A stretch of DNA of 5,573 bases from Flavobacteriales bacterium (GTDB lineage: Bacteria; Bacteroidota; Bacteroidia; Flavobacteriales_D; Parvicellaceae): the NCBI GenBank assembly GCA_026993705.1, contig JALWSJ010000226.1, positions 1 through 5,573 on the forward strand, given 5' to 3'. Within the stretch, counting starts at the first letter, position 1. Each line of letters opens with the position of its first letter. Of this stretch, positions 1 to 4,576 are shown in pieces. The notes below the pieces were generated by a model. It saw only the letters and a program-made list of their open reading frames with translations. It had not been told where the DNA came from and ran no database searches. A program made the position numbers and the translations under genes.

Positions 1-148
1 CTTCACCAGGGCAAACACATCTACATCTTTGTAACTAAAAAAGCTACTAAAATACAGTCCATTTATCTTCAGCCAGCTCTTCACAAAGCCTATGTCAAAA
101 GAGGTGTTGTACCCTATGAACTGAAACTTTTATCCACTCTAATAACAT
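1..148 (-). pseudogene. DnaQ-type 3'-5' exonuclease fragment, 5'-truncated and frameshifted, running off the left edge
   Basis: A good AGGAG site (159-155) precedes an ATG at 148-146, but that frame makes only 17 residues (MLLEWIKVSVHRVQHLF) and stops at 97-95. The next frame is open from 129 to the window edge and reads FIGYNTSFDIGFVKSW, then DVDVFALVK. This is the Exo II block of DEDD exonucleases (normally HN/YN..FD..F) followed by the usual D-[VT]-x-x-L helix. That frame has a TAA at 132-130 and no start codon before its first residues. Removing one base from the AAAA run (131-128 on the minus strand) would join both frames into MLLEWIKFQFIGYNTSFD. Even then the Exo I motif (DxE), normally about 70 residues upstream, is absent. 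I infer a decayed or truncated exonuclease gene; a sequencing indel could explain the shift but not the missing N-terminus. It is the last gene of the minus-strand operon. Confidence 0.6.
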
Positions 149-165
149 ATTTCTCTCCTAAAAAA

Positions 166-411
166 TTATTTTAATGTATCTTCACTATTCCAATATTCAT
201 TGAATATTTTGACTCTCAAAGGTATCCAAATAGCTAATATCCCTAAACAACTAATAATATAATATGTTCCAATTTCTCCATTTATTTTTGGAAAACTAGA
301 AAGAAAAATATATCCTACCCAAAAAGAAAAAAGAAACGCTACCCATGATAGCATCATCCGTTTAGCATCTTTATTTCTCTCCTTTTGTCCTTGTACACTT
401 AACTTTTTCAT
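166..411 (-). CDS. Small two-span membrane protein, function unknown
   Basis: This 81-residue protein has a basic N-terminus (residues 2-18 rich in K/R), a first hydrophobic span at about 20-39, a short loop (PKINGEIG), a second span at about 48-66, and a charged C-terminus. Positive charges at both ends suggest that both termini are cytoplasmic. An AAGGA site lies seven bases before the ATG, and the gene follows its neighbour by about 20 bases, so it is cotranscribed. I do not recognise a family. Small two-span proteins in phage operons can be superinfection-exclusion or holin-like proteins. Its place among early recombination genes, far from any visible lysis gene, makes an accessory 'moron' role likelier than lysis, but that is inference. 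Confidence 0.8.
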   Translation of the reverse strand: MKKLSVQGQKERNKDAKRMMLSWVAFLFSFWVGYIFLSSFPKINGEIGTYYIISCLGILAIWIPLRVKIFNEYWNSEDTLK

Positions 412-432
412 TTTCTAATCCTTAAATTATTT

Positions 433-732
433 TTATACCCAAGACAATGCTTCGGTTTCTGATACTTCTTGAAATGCTGTTGAAAAACAAAACTTTAGTT
501 TTTGTGAACCCTTTTTAGTTTTATTAAATCCCATTCCATTTTGTACACCATTATCGCTTGACTTATTAAAACAGTCTATAACATATTCTCCAATGGCAAC
601 ATCTACTAGTCTTATATTCCCATGTCTCGATAGTGCTGTACTGTCGCAGCAATCATGTTCCATCATCAAAGAGATGAACTGTTGCTCATCTTCTTTGTAT
701 ATGTATGCAACAAGTATCTCATCTTCTTCCAC
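433..732 (-). CDS. Hypothetical 99-aa cytoplasmic protein (GTG start)
   Basis: The reading frame starts at a GTG (732-730), six to seven bases after an AGGAG site; no in-frame ATG lies near enough to replace it. The protein begins with an acidic stretch (MEEDEI), has a C-C pair at residues 28-29 plus C54 and C82, and ends in LSWV. There is no signal peptide or membrane span, and predicted strands alternate with short helices. I do not recognise a family. It sits between two genes for two-span membrane proteins in the distal part of the operon. Confidence 0.75.
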   Translation of the reverse strand: MEEDEILVAYIYKEDEQQFISLMMEHDCCDSTALSRHGNIRLVDVAIGEYVIDCFNKSSDNGVQNGMGFNKTKKGSQKLKFCFSTAFQEVSETEALSWV

Positions 733-748
733 AACTAGCTCCTAAAAA

Positions 749-1006
749 TTATTGTAATGTTTCTTGAGTCTCTTTCTGAGACTTTTTTAGTTCTCTTAAG
801 TTCATGTAGGTATCTATTGCTAATATGACAGAGAGAATAACTCCAAACCATGAAGCTCCCGCTAATATAGCATAAAGAATTACCGTAGGACTACACTCAT
901 CAGCACTTTTTTTAGTTTTAAATTGGCAGATATTCACCATTTGCACAAAATAAATAATTGTTACAAACGCTGATGCTACCACTCCATTCATGTATAGTTT
1001 CTCCAT
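749..1006 (-). CDS. Small membrane protein with a PQ-loop/SemiSWEET-like signature
   Basis: This 85-residue protein has hydrophobic spans at about 7-25 and 41-64, then a charged helical tail (66-85, RELKKSQKETQE). The first span ends in FVQMVNICQFKTKKSADECS, which resembles the PQ-loop repeat of SemiSWEET/PQ-loop transporters (PQ...KTKS...S). W53 in the second span sits where that family has a W-x-x-[YF]-G. The third helix of a normal SemiSWEET is missing and is replaced by the polar tail, so transport is doubtful. An AGGAGA site six bases before the ATG fixes the start. The PQ-loop resemblance is my reading by eye; an unrelated two-span phage membrane protein is the alternative. Confidence 0.75.
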   Translation of the reverse strand: MEKLYMNGVVASAFVTIIYFVQMVNICQFKTKKSADECSPTVILYAILAGASWFGVILSVILAIDTYMNLRELKKSQKETQETLQ

Positions 1007-1021
1007 TTCAATCTCTCCTAA

Positions 1022-1213
1022 TTATTCATATATAGAGACATACTTAGCCTCTATATCCCAAGTGTTATCCTCTTGGTCTAACACACTTATCAAAATCCCA
1101 TCTACATCATTTTCCGACACATCTGTAACGTGCCCTACAAAACATATAGTTTCAGAGTTCTCTTCAACTTCAACTGTCTTACCTAAAAAATCTTGTGCTT
1201 TTTCAAAAGTCAT
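1022..1213 (-). CDS. Small acidic beta-rich protein, function unknown
   Basis: This 63-residue soluble protein opens with a short helix (TFEKAQDFLG) followed by alternating hydrophobic strands: KTVEVEE, TICFVGHVTDVS, GILISVLDQ and WDIEAKYVSIY. That pattern fits a small SH3-like or OB-like barrel. It is strongly acidic (EVEENSE, DVSENDVDG, DQEDN). The AGGAG site eight bases before the ATG supports the start. The stop codon TAA is part of the next gene's upstream spacer TAATTAGGAG, so translation of the two is probably coupled. The family is not recognised. Confidence 0.7.
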   Translation of the reverse strand: MTFEKAQDFLGKTVEVEENSETICFVGHVTDVSENDVDGILISVLDQEDNTWDIEAKYVSIYE

Positions 1214-1228
1214 TTTATTCTCCTAGAA

Positions 1229-1681
1229 TTATTTTTTTATATACTCAAAAGAGTCAAAGCATCCGCCATTTCGTTTTACTATATTAAACACAAATCTATT
1301 TTTATCTGTATCGACAAAAATTTCAAATTCATTAACCGCTGTAGTCCCATTGTAGCACTTAACATGACTGCCTAATTTACCATATAAAAAAGACACATAG
1401 TATTTACCTTCTTGGGTACGAACAGAAACATAATTAATAGAACTTCTGTGGGGAATGTCATTTATATATCTAATATTTCCACCATGTCCTACTTTCATTT
1501 TTTGAGCATACTTAATTCTTGGCTCTGCTATCATCTCATTGTCAAAATAAACTTTTAAAAATCCATCTTGACCTAAATCAACTCTTATTTTTTTTAATTC
1601 GCAAATAGTTTTATGAGACCAAGCCCTCATACTCTTAGTATCATCAATGCCTATTGTTGCCTCTGCTTCTAGTGGTCTCAT
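1229..1681 (-). CDS. Hypothetical 150-aa beta-rich phage protein
   Basis: The protein is soluble. A short polar N-terminus (residues 1-30) is followed by many alternating beta-strand-like segments, for example IRVDL, FLKVYFDN, INYVSVRT, KYYVSFLYG, FEIFVD and RFVFNIV, which suggests a mostly beta fold. A GGAG site eight bases before the chosen ATG supports the start. A nearer upstream ATG (in AAAATGGAG) is out of frame and stops after five codons. A 31-base gap separates it from the NinB-like gene upstream, the largest gap in the operon. From this gene leftward the neighbours are accessory rather than recombination genes. I recognise no family and no catalytic motif. Confidence 0.75.
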   Translation of the reverse strand: MRPLEAEATIGIDDTKSMRAWSHKTICELKKIRVDLGQDGFLKVYFDNEMIAEPRIKYAQKMKVGHGGNIRYINDIPHRSSINYVSVRTQEGKYYVSFLYGKLGSHVKCYNGTTAVNEFEIFVDTDKNRFVFNIVKRNGGCFDSFEYIKK

Positions 1682-1712
1682 CTTTTTATCTCCATTTTGC
1701 GAATTATTTCAA

Positions 1713-2126
1713 CTAAACGTATCTAGTTGTTTTGTGCCTATTCTCATTGTTAGGGAACTCTGGAATGATAATTCCTTTTTGTCCCATCATTTTTGTTAGC
1801 GCGTTTATCATCAACTCAAAATCATCTTTTTTTAATTTGGTTGTGGTAGTTGTTCCGAATAGTGCTTGGATGAGTGGTCGAACTATCATGTGCTTCACCT
1901 TCTCCAAGTCCCAGTGAATATCAGCCTTTAATATCTGAGTAGTTGGGATATTTTCAGTGTTCAAAGTGTTAGCGATTTGGGTCATCCACAAATGTAATGC
2001 AGCGTTCTGCTGAGATGTTCTACTTTGTGTGTTTTTAATCTCCACTTCATAAACGCCGTCTTTGAAACCATCGGGAGCATTTTGCCATTGTATCACGCCA
2101 CCCTCTATCTTGATGTTGATTTTCAC
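1713..2126 (-). CDS. NinB-like phage recombination-associated protein
   Basis: This 137-residue protein has a beta-hairpin N-terminus (residues 2-31), a RTSQQNAALHLWMTQIA block (36-52), a long middle with DLEKVKHMIVRPLIQALFG (73-91), a T/K-rich turn (TTTTTKLKKDD) and a C-terminal helix ending in GIIIPEFPNN (118-127). The (S/N)-x-QN...LH motif, the 'v...RP.q' helix and the terminal '[IV]P.FP' are shared with small phage proteins of the NinB/YbcN type, which accompany annealing recombinases and probably bind DNA during recombination. The start is GTG (2126-2124) and overlaps the TGA of the preceding gene (GTGA), so translation is coupled; a GAGG lies about eight bases upstream. Assignment is from motif resemblance only, and the biochemical role is unproven. 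Confidence 0.8.
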   Translation of the reverse strand: MKINIKIEGGVIQWQNAPDGFKDGVYEVEIKNTQSRTSQQNAALHLWMTQIANTLNTENIPTTQILKADIHWDLEKVKHMIVRPLIQALFGTTTTTKLKKDDFELMINALTKMMGQKGIIIPEFPNNENRHKTTRYV

Positions 2127-2617
2127 TCTTCAACCTCAGGCACTATTATTTTTCTTTTGTTTATTTTAAGCCTTGGTTTCAACGCTTCCACTTCCACATC
2201 TTCATAATGTCCAAATCCTGCATCATAGATAAGTGCTTCTTTTTCTTTGGATGTTAGGTTAGTTACGAACTTTTGTTTGGTTGTAGCGTCTTTCCCTTTT
2301 GTAATCGTTACAGATGAGACCATGTTCCCATCCATTCTATCAATGCCGTACTGCTCAAAGAACTTAGCACCATCCTGCAATATGTTTTGCTTCTGCTCTT
2401 TGAGTTCTTTTTCTCTTGCAGATAGTTGTGCTTTCAACTCTTTGAGCTGTCTCTCTTGCATCTCTATCTCTTCAATTGATAATCCTATATAGTCGGCTAA
2501 TCCCTCTTGCACGGGCAGCTCACTATCAGTCAATACTTTTATTTTCCACTCCAAAGTGCCGATTATGTCGTTTGTGTGAGATAGTGAAGTTCTGTGAGTA
2601 GTTAAGTCATTTTTCAT
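2123..2617 (-). CDS. Gp157-like coiled-coil phage protein
   Basis: This 164-residue protein begins with a polar N-terminus, followed by a long charged coiled coil at about 47-80 (EEIEMQERQLKELKAQLSAR and on). A GAKFFEQYGIDRMDGN segment (83-98) leads into beta-strands (VSSVTITKG), and the end is basic (RLKINKRK). A coiled coil followed by a '...f..g..ki...i.sitI.k' strand is the layout of the siphovirus Gp157 family, which is commonly encoded next to ERF or RecT genes. The start overlaps the end of ERF by 11 bases, with AAAGGTG eight bases before the ATG. The Gp157 label rests on layout and context; the function of that family is itself poorly known. Confidence 0.8.
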   Translation of the reverse strand: MKNDLTTHRTSLSHTNDIIGTLEWKIKVLTDSELPVQEGLADYIGLSIEEIEMQERQLKELKAQLSAREKELKEQKQNILQDGAKFFEQYGIDRMDGNMVSSVTITKGKDATTKQKFVTNLTSKEKEALIYDAGFGHYEDVEVEALKPRLKINKRKIIVPEVEE

Positions 2618-3158
2618 CTTTTACACCTTTTTCTTTTTTCAGTGTTAATGTTTTTATAGCGGCATTCGCTGCCTGTTCCGTAAGATTTTTAACTGCATCT
2701 ACGTGGAAGTATTGCAGGAATTTAACGGTATCTGTTTTGGTAGCAAGTAATAGCTCATTAATGGTTTTAATTTGTTTTGGTTTTGCAAATGTTGTACCGC
2801 TTGCGTTTGCACCGTCATCATCTACTGATTGAAGCCCTAGCATAGTCATACGAGCATAACGTCTTGCGTATGTAATTGCACTCCCTAACTGTTGCATATC
2901 TTGTTTGCCTAGAATAAGTGGTGATACATTTTGGACGCTTTCCCCGCTATCAATATCAATTACTTCGCTTACGAGAGTATTATCATAAACTCTGTCTATG
3001 TATAGTAAACCCACTTCTTCAAGTGCTCCATCTGTTGCATCAATAACGCTGTTTAGGTCTGCATATTTAGTTTTAAAGAAAGGATTATTAGCACCTTTCG
3101 CAACCTTGCCTATAATCTTTCTAAGCTCAAATAGCTTTTTATATACTTCTTTACTCAT
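2607..3158 (-). CDS. erf: ERF family single-strand annealing recombinase
   Basis: The ERF (essential recombination function) family binds single-stranded DNA and anneals complementary strands in phage recombination and genome circularisation, in the role of Red-beta or RecT. Both family hallmarks are present. Near the N-terminus is NPFFKTKYADLNSVIDA (residues 25-41). In the centre is LGSAITYARRYARMTMLGLQ followed by SVDDDGANA (91-119). After about 125 the linker is K-rich and the tail helical (to 183), as usual for the variable, oligomerisation-related C-terminus. Length is normal. An AAAGG site precedes the ATG, which overlaps the TGA of the 35-aa gene upstream (ATGA). Gp157-like and NinB-like genes follow directly. 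The family assignment is secure. Confidence 0.95.
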   Translation of the reverse strand: MSKEVYKKLFELRKIIGKVAKGANNPFFKTKYADLNSVIDATDGALEEVGLLYIDRVYDNTLVSEVIDIDSGESVQNVSPLILGKQDMQQLGSAITYARRYARMTMLGLQSVDDDGANASGTTFAKPKQIKTINELLLATKTDTVKFLQYFHVDAVKNLTEQAANAAIKTLTLKKEKGVKDEK

Positions 3159-3262
3159 CTTTCGACCTTTAAAACTCTACGCGCCTTAAAAACCGCCGCC
3201 AAATCCGAGACAGTTATACAGTCTCCACGCTTTACTATTTCTCTTAATTCTGTTTTAGTCAT
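3155..3262 (-). CDS. 35-aa phage peptide preceding ERF
   Basis: This very small frame (MTKTELREIVKRGDCITVSD...) ends in a basic stretch, KARRVLKVER. Both ends are tied to neighbours by four-base ATGA overlaps: its ATG overlaps the TGA of the 43-aa gene, and its TGA overlaps the ATG of ERF. Such double coupling is strong evidence that a frame this short is translated. The segment ITVSDLAAVFKARR resembles a small DNA-binding helix pair, like short excisionase-type peptides, but it is too short to assign. The upstream ribosome site is weak (GGGATGAA), consistent with reinitiation after the preceding stop. Confidence 0.65.
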   Translation of the reverse strand: MTKTELREIVKRGDCITVSDLAAVFKARRVLKVER

Positions 3263-3390
3263 TTTTCATCCCAATAATTCATAGTTAAATTTCGCACTAT
3301 CTGCTCTTGTATTGTCGGTTTCTTTTTGGTTGGATATATCACTACTATTAACGTGATTAGAGTTAGTCCAAATATGGCTATGTTTTCCAT
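3259..3390 (-). CDS. 43-aa single-span membrane peptide, first gene of the ERF operon
   Basis: The peptide has one hydrophobic span at about residues 4-19 (IAIFGLTLITLIVVIY), then a basic PTKKKP turn and a polar tail ending NYWDEK. This fits a bitopic peptide with its C-terminus in the cytoplasm. An AAAGGAAAC site lies close before the ATG. The TGA overlaps the next ATG, coupling it to the 35-aa gene and ERF. A conserved hairpin (3415-3463) ends 24 bases before the start codon, so this is the gene whose leader carries the repeated structured element. The function is unknown. Confidence 0.65.
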   Translation of the reverse strand: MENIAIFGLTLITLIVVIYPTKKKPTIQEQIVRNLTMNYWDEK

Positions 3391-3414
3391 GTTGTTTCCT
3401 TTGTCGTTAGGAAC

Positions 3415-3463
3415 TTATCAAGAGGGTGTATGCCTATCGACATAATTCACACACCCTTGATAA
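3415..3463 (-). promoter_or_regulatory. Leader hairpin of the ERF operon, copy 1 of a repeated element
   Basis: On the minus strand TTATCAA-GGGTGT (3463-3451) pairs with ACACCC-TC-TTGATAA (3429-3415), giving 13 base pairs with a two-base bulge and a 21-base loop. It is followed by ATAAGTTCCTA and the AAAGGAAAC ribosome site of the 43-aa gene. There is no U-tract after the stem on this strand, so it is not an ordinary terminator. The same structure, with compensating base changes, occurs on the plus strand at 5238-5284. Confidence 0.7.
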
Positions 3464-3502
3464 ATCAATTATTGGCTATTCCTAGCACCTTTTAGTGGTA
3501 AC

Positions 3503-3650
3503 CCCACACATAACACCACAAGCTGCACTCTCATTTAGGAGTGACTCACATAATTGTTTGGTAGTTCTTTTCATAAGTAAGGAGTATATGAAATACTGTA
3601 TCGGTGTTTATTCACGTTGATACAAAATGGAATGTGGTGTTATGTGTGGG
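3503..3650. repeat. 18-bp perfect inverted repeat around a 112-bp centre
   Basis: CCCACACATAACACCACA at 3503-3520 is the exact reverse complement of 3633-3650. Pairing extends outward through AA/TT if the extra C at 3502 is skipped. The centre contains two smaller hairpins. Both arms could pair in RNA, or the unit could be an invertible segment or the footprint of a small mobile element. A related but shorter-looped hairpin is at 5093-5145. Confidence 0.75.
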
Positions 3651-3838
3651 TTTGAGTAGCCTTGAAAAGTGAATAACAAAGGCTACTACATACTAATATC
3701 ACGGCTATAAGTTGCCAACTTTTTGTGCTGTCTAAACAACTCAATGTTTAGTACAGTAAGGGGCGAGCCCTTAAAGGTAGTGTGTACGGTGTAGAGTCGA
3801 ACTACACATTGACAGCTTTCAGCCTAACTCACACATCC

Positions 3839-4043
3839 GAGTATCTGTCCTTTGTCTTTAAACCTCAAACTACTTAAATATTATTTTCATTTGATTTGAT
3901 ATGTACCATTGCATTTATCCTTTTTGCCAGACACACACTACTTTTAAAAGCTCTCACATAGTTTATTTACAGACTATGTGTATATCTTAACCCTATCTGT
4001 ATCTTTGGTTTGAATGTTAAAAAACTTAGAGTATAGACTCAAC
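3839..4043. other. AT-rich gene-free stretch with one perfect hairpin
   Basis: I see no gene here. CACATAGT (3955-3962) and ACTATGTG (3973-3980) form an 8-bp perfect stem with a ten-base loop, without a clear U-tract on either side. On the minus strand AAGGATAAATG (near 3920) could start a 14-codon peptide, too short to call. If the downstream hairpin region has its own minus-strand promoter it should lie here, but I find no convincing -10/-35 pair. Confidence 0.4.
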
Positions 4044-4061
4044 AAAAGGCTATGATTAGCC
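4044..4061 (-). terminator. Weak intrinsic terminator after the acidic-protein gene
   Basis: On the minus strand, ten bases past the stop codon, GGCTA-ATCA-TAGCC is followed by TTTTG. The stem is only 5 bp and the U-tract only four, so termination is probably incomplete and some read-through into the structured region is plausible. Confidence 0.5.
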
Positions 4062-4071
4062 CTCTATGAAA

Positions 4072-4434
4072 CTACGCAGCAAAGATATGTGCAAAATCTA
4101 GCTTGACACCTTGACTCAACACGCTATCACTCTTTAACTTGCTACTTAAAAGTAAGTACTTATCAAAAAAGTCTTTTTCTGATAAGTCGTAGTTGCTATC
4201 ATCTTGCATTAAAGTTTCAAGTGCTTTGATTTCAAACTCGTTGAGTGCTTCATCAATGCGAACTATCTCGAAGCTATCAAGCTCAACCTCTTTTGGAAGC
4301 TCACCAATGCTTAAAATATAAGATATGATTTTATCTTCTGCTTCTAGCATTTCAAATTCGTTTAACTCTCTACCTGCTAAAAACTCATTGAGTCTTGACT
4401 CTTGAATGTTTTGTAAGTTCTGTTCTTGTGTCAT
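4072..4434 (-). CDS. Highly acidic 120-aa phage protein, function unknown
   Basis: By count the protein has about 27 Asp/Glu against 11 Lys/Arg, so it is strongly acidic. It is helical and soluble, and contains repeated LNEF words (RLNEFLAG, ELNEFEML, ALNEFEIKALE), as if built from duplicated helices. An excellent AAGGAGTT site lies before the ATG, and TATAAT is at 4472-4467. It is monocistronic or nearly so, diverging from the GIY-YIG gene, with a weak terminator behind it. Small, very acidic, strongly expressed early phage proteins include DNA mimics that block restriction enzymes or other DNA-binding proteins; that is a possibility from composition and position only. I recognise no family. 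Confidence 0.8.
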   Translation of the reverse strand: MTQEQNLQNIQESRLNEFLAGRELNEFEMLEAEDKIISYILSIGELPKEVELDSFEIVRIDEALNEFEIKALETLMQDDSNYDLSEKDFFDKYLLLSSKLKSDSVLSQGVKLDFAHIFAA

Positions 4435-4466
4435 TTTAACTCCTTTATAATTGTTTCTCTAAGAGC

Positions 4467-4472
4467 ATTATA
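4467..4472 (-). promoter_or_regulatory. Promoter -10 box for the acidic-protein gene
   Basis: On the minus strand this reads TATAAT, giving a leader of about 26 bases before the ATG at 4434. No good -35 is visible; the upstream DNA is AT-rich with periodic T/A runs. The AACTTAAA words just upstream could bind a regulator. Confidence 0.55.
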
Positions 4473-4501
4473 GGATTATTTAACTTAAAATAATATTAAA
4501 G

Positions 4502-4521
4502 AACTTAAAGTCCTTTAAGTT
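4502..4521. promoter_or_regulatory. Palindromic operator between divergent genes
   Basis: AACTTAAAG-TC-CTTTAAGTT is two perfect 9-base arms around a two-base centre. A further AACTTAAA half-site lies about 20 bases to its left (around 4481-4489), and GTTAAAG lies to its right (4524-4530). It sits between the two outward -10 boxes, so one bound protein could control both genes. The divergent gene product carries ribbon-helix-helix-like segments, making autoregulation a natural guess. Confidence 0.6.
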
Positions 4522-4541
4522 TTGTTAAAGTATATTTTTAA

Positions 4542-4547
4542 TATAAT
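4542..4547 (+). promoter_or_regulatory. Promoter -10 box for the GIY-YIG gene
   Basis: TATAAT is preceded by T-rich DNA, with a poor -35 candidate (TTGTTA, 4522-4527, spacing too short). It lies 30 bases before the start codon and just right of the palindrome, where a bound repressor would block RNA polymerase. Confidence 0.45.
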
Positions 4548-4576
4548 ACAGTATATTTAACGACAAGGGATTATAA

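Larger units (their letters stand above)
3415..3838 (-). ncRNA. Candidate large structured RNA or long leader
   Basis: No convincing gene lies in 3391-4071, but helices follow one another: 3415-3429/3451-3463 (13 bp, bulged); 3503-3520 with 3633-3650 (18 bp perfect), enclosing 3526-3530/3539-3543 and 3597-3602/3619-3624; 3655-3663/3679-3687 (9 bp perfect); 3728-3737/3746-3756 (10 bp, one bulge); 3757-3762/3768-3773 (6 bp); 3789-3794/3802-3807 (6 bp, seven-base loop), itself closed by 3780-3784/3830-3834. So many helices in a row in AT-rich DNA point to RNA structure. I place it on the minus strand because both flanking genes read that way and the final hairpin has a plus-strand counterpart before another gene. 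It could be a discrete phage RNA or the untranslated leader of the ERF operon. It matches no RNA family that I can name. Confidence 0.5.

Noticed and set aside
3482..3574. Minus-strand 30-codon frame MKRTTKQLCESLLNESAACG..., cysteine-rich
   Set aside because: It has no purine-rich ribosome site before the ATG and lies inside the inverted-repeat region. The CGVMCG part is simply the repeat arm, which encodes the same word on the plus strand at 3633-3650.
3579..3620. Plus-strand AAGGAG followed by ATG and a 10-residue peptide MKYCIGVYSR
   Set aside because: The spacing is only three bases, the peptide is tiny and the bases are used by hairpins. A leader peptide cannot be excluded but is unsupported.
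3709..3725. Plus-strand AAGTT-GCC-AACTTTTTG as an intrinsic terminator
   Set aside because: It is a 5-bp AT-rich stem with no plus-strand gene upstream to terminate.
3500..3840. CRISPR array
   Set aside because: The repeats here are inverted pairs of differing sequence, not regularly spaced direct repeats with unique spacers.
3720..3860. A complete tRNA on the minus strand around the T-arm-like hairpin
   Set aside because: I could not find a seven-base acceptor partner or an anticodon arm at the right spacing; only the T-arm is present.
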